Of a stretch of 30,658 nucleotides of DNA, positions 23,424 to 30,658 are shown in pieces. The stretch covers positions 1 through 30,658 of the forward strand of contig DIER01000021.1 of assembly GCA_002418725.1 (NCBI GenBank), in the 5' to 3' direction. The translations under genes and the position numbers were made by a program. This DNA comes from Acholeplasmataceae bacterium UBA5769 (GTDB lineage: Bacteria > Bacillota_I > Bacilli_A > Acholeplasmatales > Acholeplasmataceae). Below the pieces are notes generated by a model. That model had not been told where the DNA came from. It ran no database searches and saw only the letters and a program-made list of their open reading frames with translations. Each line of letters opens with the position of its first letter. Position 1 is the stretch's first letter.

Positions 23424-25388
23424 CTATTCAACGACTGCTGGTGGGTTTAATGTAATATCATTTACTCTAAAATAATCAACTGTTACAACATGCGCTAAAC
23501 CTTTTGCTGCACCGTCACCAAACATAATGACAAATTTTGCGTCTTTGGTTTGGGTGTTTTCAGTAATGGTAACCGTGTATGTTAGTACTGCATATGTATC
23601 TGCTTCTAAAACAAGTTCCGTTTCAGCACCAGTAGCAATGCCAGCATATCCTTTTGCTCTATCTTCAATCCATACTCTAATCGTACGTGCGATTGAACTC
23701 TTAATGCGTACTTCGATTTGATAAGTATGACCAGCTACAAGTTCACTACCAGTCGTTTGATATAACTGGTTGTTCCATGGATCTTGACCTAATTGGTTTT
23801 CAACAAATGTAACAACGAGTTCACCATTTTCATTGACAGCACCTGTAATGTTATCGAGTGACCATGGTTCATGCGTTGTCGTAAATTCTTGATTAAATGG
23901 ACTATACTTATACACTTGGAATTCATCAACAGTCACGGTGATATTGTTTGGCGTTAAGCCATCACCATTACCGAGAAGTAAACCAATTTTAGCGCCTTCA
24001 TAATCTTGTTCAGCGGTAAAATGAATTTCATAAGTGGTCCAATCTGTTCCAACCGTTGCTTGAACAAGCGTTGGCGCAATCTGTGCAAAACCACTTGCTG
24101 GATGAACCACTTCAACGTCAACTTTTCTTTCTTGTGAAGCTTTTAATACGATACGAACAACATAAGATTCACCAGCCTTAAAGGTTGAGGTTGCTTGTTG
24201 TAACTGAATATGCCATGCGGCAGAACTTGCATTGGTTACCAAAATAGATACGGTACCATCGCCATTATCTGTAAATGTTGCTGCACCTGTACCTACCGTT
24301 TGAATCACATCTTGGGTCCATCCGGTAAAGCCATTCGTAAATGATCCATTGATCGCTTGATACTCAAAATCTTTCGCTAAGGTGTATCTGATTTGACGTG
24401 TTGCAAAAGCGACACTACCATTGCTCATTTCAACCACATACGTCAAATAATAAGTAGATGCGACCATCACGGTTTGTGGTACTTCACCTAATACAGTTAC
24501 ATTTGCTAAATCTGCACCTGTCACTGTGACGCCTGCCATCGGATTGAAATTTGCAAAATCACCAGAAGTTACATTCACTAGGTCTAAACCTTCAAAGGTT
24601 ACCGATGTATTTAGAACAACTTCTTCGATATTGATGTTTTTAATCACAACAACATGAGGGTTGCCATCCACAGTATCTTGTTCGAGTTGATTACCTAAGT
24701 AAACCACTACCTTGATGTTATCATAATTTTCAGTTGATGTGAAATACATGCTATATGTCGTCATTGCATCATCTAAAGTGATTGGCATAAACCCAGGATT
24801 TAACATCGCGAATCCATTGTTTGGATCTTCATAACCAACAGACAAGGATCTTCCATCAGGTGATGATGCTTCTACGGTAAGTTTATATGTCTTATTTGCT
24901 TTGAAGACAACATTCATTTGATAGAGTTGAAGAGCCCACCATGATGTACCCGCATTTTGGATCGTAATGGTAGCACCATTTGTTCCAAAGGCAACACTTG
25001 CTGCTCCGCCTGGTTTATCCAGTGTCCAACCTACTGCACCCAGTTCAAAGTTACCATTCGCAACGTTGTGTCCGACTAAAACAGAGAAGTTCTTTGTTTT
25101 TTGTTCTGTGACACCTGTAGAATTGGTCACTTCATATTTCACTGTATATCCGCCTGCAAGGTGTGTTGTAAAACCACCATCATCAACAATCTCGATATTG
25201 TTTGTGATAATGCCATCAATGCTATCATTGGCAGTAACACCTTCTAAAAGATCAACAGCATCACCACGGGTAACCACTTGATCTTCTAAACCAGCCCATG
25301 TGATGACGCCTTTGACAGGTTCCTTTTCACATGCGACTAACACAATACCTAAAAAAACTAAAACAAATAAGCCTAGTATTTTTCTCAT
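23424..25388 (-). CDS. Multi-domain carbohydrate-binding lipoprotein
   Basis: The 654-residue protein has a lipoprotein signal ending LVAC (C20). An Ig-like domain follows (about 28-105: TRGDAVDLLEGVTANDSIDG...GGYTVKYEVTNSTG). Three jelly-roll modules of CBM4/9/22 type then occur at about 110-255, 345-495 and 500-645, each starting with a phrase like NGNFELGAVGWT, NGSFTNGFTGWT or FNQEFTTTHEPWS and ending in a VVTVDYFRV-type strand. A second Ig-like unit lies at 262-345. It has no catalytic domain and probably tethers polysaccharide at the surface for the GH43 lipoprotein. It is the first gene of the operon; GGGAG precedes the ATG. Confidence 0.88.
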   Translation of the reverse strand: MRKILGLFVLVFLGIVLVACEKEPVKGVITWAGLEDQVVTRGDAVDLLEGVTANDSIDGIITNNIEIVDDGGFTTHLAGGYTVKYEVTNSTGVTEQKTKNFSVLVGHNVANGNFELGAVGWTLDKPGGAASVAFGTNGATITIQNAGTSWWALQLYQMNVVFKANKTYKLTVEASSPDGRSLSVGYEDPNNGFAMLNPGFMPITLDDAMTTYSMYFTSTENYDNIKVVVYLGNQLEQDTVDGNPHVVVIKNINIEEVVLNTSVTFEGLDLVNVTSGDFANFNPMAGVTVTGADLANVTVLGEVPQTVMVASTYYLTYVVEMSNGSVAFATRQIRYTLAKDFEYQAINGSFTNGFTGWTQDVIQTVGTGAATFTDNGDGTVSILVTNASSAAWHIQLQQATSTFKAGESYVVRIVLKASQERKVDVEVVHPASGFAQIAPTLVQATVGTDWTTYEIHFTAEQDYEGAKIGLLLGNGDGLTPNNITVTVDEFQVYKYSPFNQEFTTTHEPWSLDNITGAVNENGELVVTFVENQLGQDPWNNQLYQTTGSELVAGHTYQIEVRIKSSIARTIRVWIEDRAKGYAGIATGAETELVLEADTYAVLTYTVTITENTQTKDAKFVIMFGDGAAKGLAHVVTVDYFRVNDITLNPPAVVE

Positions 25389-25412
25389 CTTTTACTCCCT
25401 TTCTTTATCTTT

Positions 25413-25427
25413 CATAGCGTCGCTATG
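25413..25427. repeat. 15-bp odd palindrome in the operon leader
   Basis: CATAGCG, one T, then CGCTATG form a perfect inverted repeat, placed between the operator and the ribosome site of the first operon gene. As RNA the one-base loop is too tight for full pairing, so a protein-binding site is as likely as a leader hairpin. Confidence 0.5.
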
Positions 25428-25433
25428 GAATTT

Positions 25434-25449
25434 ACATTATCGTTAATGT
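25434..25449. promoter_or_regulatory. LacI-family operator at the operon head
   Basis: ACATTATCGTTAATGT is a 16-bp near-palindrome with a central CG, typical of LacI-family operators. It shares ACATTA-CGTTAAT with the site upstream of the lacI gene. It overlaps a candidate minus-strand -10 (GATAAT), so binding would block transcription of the polysaccharide operon. Confidence 0.7.
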
Positions 25450-25458
25450 TTGTTATGT

Positions 25459-25483
25459 ATGAACACAGATTCACTGTGTTCAT
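25459..25483 (-). terminator. Perfect 10-bp hairpin after the lacI stop
   Basis: Arms ATGAACACAG (25459-25468) and CTGTGTTCAT (25474-25483) enclose a 5-base loop, 6 bases after the lacI stop. The T run is missing on both strands, so termination would be weak. It may be a 3' stabiliser or partial terminator that lets some lacI transcription enter the operon. Confidence 0.5.
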
Positions 25484-25489
25484 TTCTAA

Positions 25490-26485
25490 TTACGCTGTTT
25501 TGCGTATGATAATTCTAGCTTCATTCACTAATTTCACAAGAGGAGAATCAAAATGATTCATTCTCGCTTTCAACGTTTGAATTGTTTTGTGCGTTAACTC
25601 TTCTTTGTGTGTGTCGATTGTCGTTAATCCAACAGGGACTCGTAAATGCTCCTCAATGTTATCATAACCCGCAACCGCAATATCCTCTGGTACGCGATAT
25701 CCTTTATGCTGCAGATGCGAAATCACATCGTAAGCCATCGTATCATTGAAACAAAAGATTGCAGTTACTTTTTGCTCAAGCAATTCGTCTATGGGTCTGA
25801 CCAGATTTAGGTCATAATGTTTAAGGAACTTCGACTGTGCAACTGGCATAGTGATTCCTTTTTCATCAAGATAAGTCCTTAAACCCTCAAGCCTCTTAAG
25901 TGAGCATAAAATATCTTGTGGAGCACCAATATAACCGATCTTTTGATGCCCTTGTGAAGCCAAATATTTACCGATTTGATAGCCACCCTCAAAATCATTG
26001 GTATACACAGAATCAATACCAATATCATCGCCTTCACGCCCCAAAATAACCAATGGGATTTTGTTCGTGTTAACCGCTTTAACAACATCAGGCGTGGGTT
26101 TTAAGAAGGTGATAATGCCATCAATACGTCGCGATACCATTTTATTAAAGCTTTCTAAATCAAACTGGGCATTTTCGCCCGATGAGGTAAAAATCATAAT
26201 ATCATAATCATCTTTTTTTAGTTCAGCATGAATAAGTTCAGTCATGATCATGTAATAAGGATTGGATAAATTATCAAACATAATGCCAATTGTCTTTGTA
26301 AAACCACTTCGAAGCGAACTCGCCACAACGTCTGGAATGTATCCCATCTCAAGCGCTAACTTTTGTACGTATTCACGTGTTCCAACAGATATATCAGGTT
26401 TATTTTTTAGTGCTCTCGATACAGTGTTGATGGTTAATCCTGATTTTTCTGCAATATCTTTCAGTAGAATTCTACGATCTGCCAC
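25490..26485 (-). CDS. LacI family transcriptional regulator
   Basis: This 331-residue protein has the N-terminal LacI helix-turn-helix with hinge helix (LLKDIAEKSGLTINTVSRAL at 7-26; VVASSLRSG further on) and a periplasmic-binding-type effector domain. It starts with GTG, with AGGAGG 8 bases upstream. It is encoded directly upstream of the GH/ABC operon on the same strand. Matching operators lie at both promoters, so it probably represses itself and the operon until an imported sugar binds. The inducer is unknown. Confidence 0.94.
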   Translation of the reverse strand: MADRRILLKDIAEKSGLTINTVSRALKNKPDISVGTREYVQKLALEMGYIPDVVASSLRSGFTKTIGIMFDNLSNPYYMIMTELIHAELKKDDYDIMIFTSSGENAQFDLESFNKMVSRRIDGIITFLKPTPDVVKAVNTNKIPLVILGREGDDIGIDSVYTNDFEGGYQIGKYLASQGHQKIGYIGAPQDILCSLKRLEGLRTYLDEKGITMPVAQSKFLKHYDLNLVRPIDELLEQKVTAIFCFNDTMAYDVISHLQHKGYRVPEDIAVAGYDNIEEHLRVPVGLTTIDTHKEELTHKTIQTLKARMNHFDSPLVKLVNEARIIIRKTA

Positions 26486-26510
26486 GTGTTTTTCCTCCTG
26501 TAAGCGTTTT

Positions 26511-26526
26511 ACATTAACGTTAATTT
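26511..26526. promoter_or_regulatory. LacI-family operator at the lacI promoter
   Basis: ACATTAACGTTAATTT contains the perfect 12-bp palindrome ATTAACGTTAAT. It lies right downstream of the -10 of the lacI promoter, at the transcription start, where binding would give autorepression. It matches the operator at 25434-25449. The overlapping TGTAAGCGTTTTACA at 26499-26513 is a second, less regular palindrome resembling a cre box with one extra base. Confidence 0.7.
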
Positions 26527-26527
26527 A

Positions 26528-26557
26528 AGTATACACTAAATACACTTTTTCTGTCAA
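26528..26557 (-). promoter_or_regulatory. Promoter of the lacI gene
   Basis: The minus strand has TTGACA (26557-26552), an 18-bp spacer and TATACT (26533-26528). This is the best -35 in the window. The T run of the upstream terminator abuts the -35. Confidence 0.82.
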
Positions 26558-26588
26558 CAAAAAAAGATTGTTTTGCAATCCTTTTTAA
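26558..26588 (-). terminator. Intrinsic terminator of the GtrA transcript
   Basis: On the minus strand GGATTG and CAATCT (with one wobble pair) form a hairpin, extended by A/T pairs and followed by a run of seven T. It lies immediately before the lacI promoter. Confidence 0.82.
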
Positions 26589-26595
26589 TTTTAAT

Positions 26596-27030
26596 CTATT
26601 TTTTAACTGCTGAATTAATGGTCCCCTTGTAAACAACATGCTTGGTATATAAAAACTCAGCCACGAGATTGGTCATCATGGTTATGCCTAAAACAAGGTA
26701 TTCATTCCACCCTATCTTTGTCAGTGCATCTCCCCACCAGGTTGACAGCGGTGTAAACACTGCATAGAATAGCAATACCAAAAGCATCGCTATCTTGACG
26801 TTGTTAGCCGACTTAAACGTAAACTTCCTGTTCAATGTGAAGTTCCATAAAATACTTAAGAGGAGTGCAGTTAAATAGGAAGGCCAGTAAACCCACTGAA
26901 CCATCTCAAATAATAAGGTGAAGGATAACACTTGAATGACACCTGCAGAGATCGAAAAAAGCGTAAATTTAACCGCTTGAATGAAACTCTCGTGATGTTT
27001 TTGATTGTTATATGTCACGTTGTTTTTCAC
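26596..27030 (-). CDS. GtrA-like family membrane protein
   Basis: The 144-residue protein has four membrane spans and the GtrA (PF04138) hallmark NFTLNRKFTFKS after the second span (about residues 63-74). GtrA-like proteins are thought to flip or help transfer lipid-linked sugars used for envelope glycans. The start is GTG at 27030 with no clear ribosome site. It overlaps the upstream gene by 23 bases, so coupled translation is likely. An alternative GTG lies four codons further in. Confidence 0.85.
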   Translation of the reverse strand: MKNNVTYNNQKHHESFIQAVKFTLFSISAGVIQVLSFTLLFEMVQWVYWPSYLTALLLSILWNFTLNRKFTFKSANNVKIAMLLVLLFYAVFTPLSTWWGDALTKIGWNEYLVLGITMMTNLVAEFLYTKHVVYKGTINSAVKK

Positions 27031-27472
27031 CAGTTTTCACATCATTGACTTCTCTCATGATATCTAATGCAACGTCCTCACAAGATGCTACATATCCAAT
27101 CTTATGCATTTGTTTTTTGGTGTAGACTTTAATGAAACCAAAAGAGTAGTAAAAACCTCTCGCTCTTAAGCGTTGTGGTGTTGCCTGAATAATGTCTTTA
27201 AGTAAGATTTTAATTTTTTTACGTCGATAATTTAAATAAAGAAAATCTTGATCGCTAACAATCATGACCTTAGGTTTTAAAAGACTCATGATGAGCATCA
27301 CTAAAAAGAACAGCGTAATAAACGCCAAAAGATAAACTCTAAACTGATCTAATGGTTTTGTGATATCTTCATCTAAAACAAGCAACAAAATAAATGAGCC
27401 AGCTGATAAAATCAGTAAACTCGTCAAGATGGCGATTTCACCACTCGATTTTATGCCAATCGTTTTTCTCAT
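27008..27472 (-). CDS. Membrane protein with C-terminal PH-like domain, unknown
   Basis: The 154-residue product has two membrane helices (about 13-35 and 46-65). A soluble beta-rich part from about 68 to 140 follows (VMIVSDQDFLYLNYRRKKIKILLKDI), resembling the bacterial PH-like domains. I do not recognise a named family. AGGAG stands 6 bases before the ATG. It lies 9 bases downstream of the 772-residue lipoprotein gene and overlaps the GtrA-like gene, so the three form one operon. Confidence 0.65.
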   Translation of the reverse strand: MRKTIGIKSSGEIAILTSLLILSAGSFILLLVLDEDITKPLDQFRVYLLAFITLFFLVMLIMSLLKPKVMIVSDQDFLYLNYRRKKIKILLKDIIQATPQRLRARGFYYSFGFIKVYTKKQMHKIGYVASCEDVALDIMREVNDVKTGEKQRDI

Positions 27473-27481
27473 GTTAAACTC

Positions 27482-29800
27482 CTAATCTTTGATATAAATG
27501 ACGGCTAAAGCGTGTTTAACCGTATCACTGAAGTCATTAGTTTCTATATAAATTCGATAAGAACCTTGAGGTAATTCAAAGATGCCAAAACCGAGTTGTG
27601 GATTTGGGTTATAGATATGACCAGAATCATCATAAAGCACATAACTCACACCCGATTCAAACAAGATCATGACCTTTTCATTTCCACCTGTCGAAAAGTG
27701 GATGTTTAAAGATTGACCCACATACTGGTTATATACACTCATAAATGATCTTGGACTAGCAACAACCTTATCCATGTCAACATCTCTTAAAACAAACGCA
27801 TCTACATCTTCCTTTTGTTCTGGCATTTCTATCTGTGCTCTTAGTTTGAAACTGACTGTACCCAAACTTCTTAAAAAGTAATGCCCTGGTGGAAGATTGA
27901 TTTGAAAGTTATTGATGATATAAAAAGATTGATACATGAATTCAAAACCATCAATCACTAACCAAAGCTGGTAATCGATACCAAACGTGACTTGAGGAGT
28001 AAAAGGATCGATGATTTGTTGAAAGGTCACACTTCTTTCTTCTGTAAGCGTGAAATGATAACGCACACCTAAATGGTTAGTTGTCACGACAAAATCACGT
28101 GGATAAACCTCAGGTATCGGTTCATTCATATAAGGTGAATTGCCATAATGTTCAACCACAAAACTTGCCTCTTCTCTACCTTCAGGATTTCTAAAGAGTA
28201 GTGTCGTTTTACCCGCCATTAAATGAATATACATATCATCACCCAGATAAACCACATCATAGTAACTCAATCCTCCATCAGGTCTAATGACCATGGTATA
28301 TTTGGAGAAAGTGTCTTGTGGTTTTAAGACAAGCATTCCACCTTCAGGTGCATCAAAGGTTGCTAAAACAATATCATAAGAACCTTCAATCTCAAGGTTG
28401 AAAACACCTTCTGTGAAGATCACAGGGTTATCTATATCTGCAATCGTCTCATAGAGACTATCAAGTTTAATGAACTGAAGGTCATATGAGGCGATGCTTC
28501 CTTGATTGCTATCAATTTCAACAATATACTCGCCAGCTTCTATCTGATAAATGTTTTGATAATAATCTTGAAAATCATAAGCCGGATCTTTAACAAGCAT
28601 GACTTCATTCATGTTTTTATCATAAAGTTTTATCTCATATAGATCATCAAGTTCGATGGCGTAAGTTCCGGTTTCTAGATTCACTCTATAGTAATTGGCA
28701 TATCCACTAAAAAGGACATGATTTTGTTGACGAACTGAAAGATCAGTGACTTCTTCTATCATGCAAGGTGATTGTGCGGGTAGTTTGATATATCCAGATG
28801 TATCAGTTTTCTCTAAAACACCTAACTTATAGGTGGAATGGATCGTGAGCTCGACCTCATCAATCGTCATGGAAGTTCTTAATTTTATTTCCTCTTCCTT
28901 GAGTTCAATCGTCATGAATACATCCCTAGATGTAAAACTCTTAAGTAAATCGTTGATCATATCTTCATCTTCTAGTGAAAACCTTAAGATGGATTCGATA
29001 TCTGCTTGAATGGTATAAACACCATCGTGATATGCATACTGCCAAGAAGGATCAAAATCCCCCATGCCTTGAACATCTTCCCAATCTTCAAGTTTTTCAT
29101 CAAAAACATCAAACAGTCTCATGTAATCATGTTGCTGATAATAGAAGAGTTCATACATCATATAAACATCATTTTTCTTTTCAACGATATATCCCGTATT
29201 GCGGTCTATAATGGTCTCAAGATAAAAATCTTCTACATCAACAACCATTTTAACCGCGATACTATACATTTGATTGCGTTGTTTAACGGTAATATATGAC
29301 ATCACAGTAAACTTGGTTTGATCTCCTATGGCTGACATGTCATCCACAAGTTTTTGATAGTTTTTTACACTTTCTTCAGGCGTTGGAATGGTTGGTAAAT
29401 CTTGTTTTTTGTTAGTTCTTATGATACCTGATATGTCCTTAAATTCAATTTGCTCAAACGTTTGATAGGATAAATACGTCATCTCATGTGTTTGACTTTT
29501 CTGTTCATCAAACGTGATTTCATATGCTTTTTCGATAGGTGTATACTCATTAAAAAGGACATGATACAAATGAATAGACATCTCAAAACGAACGTTATCC
29601 GCATGATCTTTATCGTTTTTAAGTGTAAACGTTGTGGTGATTTTCTTTGCTTCACCTTCAGTTGAATGTTCATGTTCAACATCAAAAAATGTCAAGTAGT
29701 TATCCTTTGTCAGTTGATAGCTATATGTTTGATCACTATCTTGACAGCTACTGAGCATGATCAAGAAGATCATCGAACATAAGAAAAACCATTTTTTCAT
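27482..29800 (-). CDS. Large lipoprotein with PPC-like beta repeats, unknown
   Basis: The 772-residue product has a lipoprotein signal ending LSSC (C19). The N-terminal half (about 25-340) is a soluble region of unknown fold with patterns such as QLTKDNYLTFFDVE and a central part recalling LolA/LppX-like lipid-carrier beta sheets. The C-terminal half has four or so units like pre-peptidase C-terminal (PPC) domains, each ending in phrases such as LETGTYAIEL, EAGEYIVEID, PPGHYFLRS and PQGSYRIYIE. No catalytic residues are visible. The ribosome site is GGGTGGG, G-rich like other envelope genes here. An extended -10 (TGTTACAAT) lies upstream. It is probably a surface protein; function is not assigned. 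Confidence 0.72.
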   Translation of the reverse strand: MKKWFFLCSMIFLIMLSSCQDSDQTYSYQLTKDNYLTFFDVEHEHSTEGEAKKITTTFTLKNDKDHADNVRFEMSIHLYHVLFNEYTPIEKAYEITFDEQKSQTHEMTYLSYQTFEQIEFKDISGIIRTNKKQDLPTIPTPEESVKNYQKLVDDMSAIGDQTKFTVMSYITVKQRNQMYSIAVKMVVDVEDFYLETIIDRNTGYIVEKKNDVYMMYELFYYQQHDYMRLFDVFDEKLEDWEDVQGMGDFDPSWQYAYHDGVYTIQADIESILRFSLEDEDMINDLLKSFTSRDVFMTIELKEEEIKLRTSMTIDEVELTIHSTYKLGVLEKTDTSGYIKLPAQSPCMIEEVTDLSVRQQNHVLFSGYANYYRVNLETGTYAIELDDLYEIKLYDKNMNEVMLVKDPAYDFQDYYQNIYQIEAGEYIVEIDSNQGSIASYDLQFIKLDSLYETIADIDNPVIFTEGVFNLEIEGSYDIVLATFDAPEGGMLVLKPQDTFSKYTMVIRPDGGLSYYDVVYLGDDMYIHLMAGKTTLLFRNPEGREEASFVVEHYGNSPYMNEPIPEVYPRDFVVTTNHLGVRYHFTLTEERSVTFQQIIDPFTPQVTFGIDYQLWLVIDGFEFMYQSFYIINNFQINLPPGHYFLRSLGTVSFKLRAQIEMPEQKEDVDAFVLRDVDMDKVVASPRSFMSVYNQYVGQSLNIHFSTGGNEKVMILFESGVSYVLYDDSGHIYNPNPQLGFGIFELPQGSYRIYIETNDFSDTVKHALAVIYIKD

Positions 29801-29872
29801 GTTATCCCACCCTTAAGAATTGTCATTTAACTTTATTGTAACACCAGCGCTTACAAAATCATATCATAAATT

Positions 29873-29898
29873 AAAAAAGCTAACCCTAATGGATTAGC
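29873..29898 (-). terminator. Intrinsic terminator of the GGDEF gene
   Basis: The 8-bp stem GCTAATCC/GGGTTAGC (one G/T pair) with a 4-base loop is followed on the minus strand by TTTTTT. It begins 7 bases after the stop of the diguanylate cyclase gene. Confidence 0.88.
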
Positions 29899-29905
29899 CT
29901 AACAT

Positions 29906-30658
29906 CTAAAATTCAATATGATATTGATTTCTTCCCGCTCTTTTTGCTTTATATAAAGCATCATCTGCGGAAGCAATCAGTTTTTTTAAATCTTGGTTTT
30001 TATCCGCTTGATAAGTTACAACACCTACGCTTGCTGTTAGCGTTAATTTCTTCAAGTCGGTTTCCCAAGAACTAAGCGTATCCAAGATACGTTTCGCATA
30101 GATTATAATGTCTTCTACTTCCATGGAATCTCCAATAAAGATCAAGAACTCATCGCCACCTGTGCGAACAACATATGCACGCTTCATCTCTAGTATAAGT
30201 GCGTCTAATTTCTTCCCCATTTCCGTTAAAACTTCATCACCTTTTTCATGACCAAGCAAATCATTGATTGCTTTAAAGCCATCTAAATCGATGGAAAATA
30301 ACATCCTGGATTTTGATATGATATCTTTTTTAAACTTGTAAAGGTATTGTCTATTGAATACACCAGTTAAAGGATCTTTATAGGCTAAGTGTTCAACTTG
30401 AAGATAATATGAAAACATTTTGGCTAGTTTTTGTAAAAGTACTATGCTTTTTTCATCAAAATGTGTTGCTTCATGATAAGCAGCGCAAAGCGTACCGAAG
30501 GGTTCACCATCATCAAGTGCTATAGGAATACCCATGTATGCATTAATATTCGTAGATTCTATGAATTTTTTCACATCATCTAGAGATTCCACTTTGCTTA
30601 AATCCTCATAAATAAGCGTTTCATGATGCATAAAATCCACACGGTTACAAACAGCTTC
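29906..30658 (-). CDS. GAF-GGDEF diguanylate cyclase (N-terminus beyond window)
   Basis: The frame is open to the right edge (EAVCNR precedes the internal GTG at 30640), so the gene is cut at its N-terminus. About 90 residues of the C-terminal part of a GAF domain are present (AYMGIPIALDDGEPFGTLCA). A complete GGDEF domain follows, with DPLTGVFNRQYL at its start, an intact GGDEF signature in RTGGDEFLIF, and ADDALYKAKRAGRNQ near the end. It should make cyclic di-GMP from two GTP under control of a ligand bound by GAF. The inhibitory RxxD site is absent: EMKRAY stands where it would be. So product inhibition at this site is not expected. Confidence 0.93.
   Translation of the reverse strand, partial: EAVCNRVDFMHHETLIYEDLSKVESLDDVKKFIESTNINAYMGIPIALDDGEPFGTLCAAYHEATHFDEKSIVLLQKLAKMFSYYLQVEHLAYKDPLTGVFNRQYLYKFKKDIISKSRMLFSIDLDGFKAINDLLGHEKGDEVLTEMGKKLDALILEMKRAYVVRTGGDEFLIFIGDSMEVEDIIIYAKRILDTLSSWETDLKKLTLTASVGVVTYQADKNQDLKKLIASADDALYKAKRAGRNQYHIEF

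Noticed and set aside
26499..26513. Catabolite-repression cre box TGTAAGCGTTTTACA
   Set aside because: It has one base too many relative to the cre consensus and overlaps the lacI operator; kept only as a note.
1..30658. CRISPR array, insertion sequence, tRNA or rRNA gene
   Set aside because: I saw no regularly spaced repeats, transposase, terminal inverted repeats, cloverleaf or rRNA-like sequence in the window.

Overview
The window is AT-rich, gene-dense bacterial DNA. TGG encodes Trp throughout and TGA ends many genes, so the code is the standard bacterial one rather than the UGA=Trp code of Mycoplasma. The gene style (many LSAC-type lipoproteins, bacterial Ig-like, InlB/BspA-type surface proteins, an ABC sugar operon without its own ATPase, strong AGGAGG ribosome sites, few spacers) suggests a low-GC Firmicute or a Mollicutes relative of the Acholeplasma/Izemoplasma/Haloplasma kind. 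That placement is inference; no rRNA or other phylogenetic marker lies in the window. Most genes are on the minus strand.

Region 1 (1-3400) is a sulfur-handling operon on the minus strand: half-size YeeE/YedE transporter, TusA-like sulfur carrier, second half-size YeeE/YedE, and a thioredoxin-reductase-like flavoprotein that runs off the left edge. A LysR regulator is divergent, and the shared spacer holds three alternating CTTAT/ATAAG half-sites over its promoter. A bidirectional terminator separates LysR from the next gene.

Region 2 (3411-10824) holds a DEAD-box RNA helicase with a structured leader, a 578-residue protein with a PD-(D/E)XK-like N-terminus, a GNAT acetyltransferase, a large Ig-like lipoprotein, and two divergent membrane proteins that share an 18-bp near-palindrome.

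Region 3 (10825-16510) holds rsgA (30S maturation GTPase) behind a clear promoter, a 17-codon leader ORF and three mutually exclusive RNA segments that can free or hide its ribosome site. It also holds a tyrosine phosphatase, a small His-rich membrane protein, a BspA/InlB-type lipoprotein, and a DUF2249 gene overlapping a uracil-DNA-glycosylase-family gene broken by one in-frame TGA.

Region 4 (16514-26557) is a polysaccharide-utilisation operon: carbohydrate-binding lipoprotein, GH43 lipoprotein, sugar-binding protein, two ABC permeases, cytoplasmic GH2 and cytoplasmic GH43. A LacI regulator lies upstream. Similar ACATTA-type operators lie at both the lacI promoter and the operon head. The logic is capture and trimming at the cell surface, import, then final hydrolysis inside; the ATPase must be supplied from elsewhere.

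Region 5 (26558-30658) holds a GtrA-like membrane protein, a small PH-like membrane protein, a 772-residue lipoprotein with PPC-like repeats, and a GAF-GGDEF diguanylate cyclase cut by the right edge.

The most notable signal is the rsgA leader (10924-11108), which looks like a translational attenuator. Other items of interest are the LysR operator triplet, the helicase leader, the 578-residue nuclease-like protein, and G-only Shine-Dalgarno sites confined to envelope-protein genes. No spacer exceeds 300 bases. The longest is 10825-11108, which is fully described, followed by 4743-4981, which holds the helicase leader.
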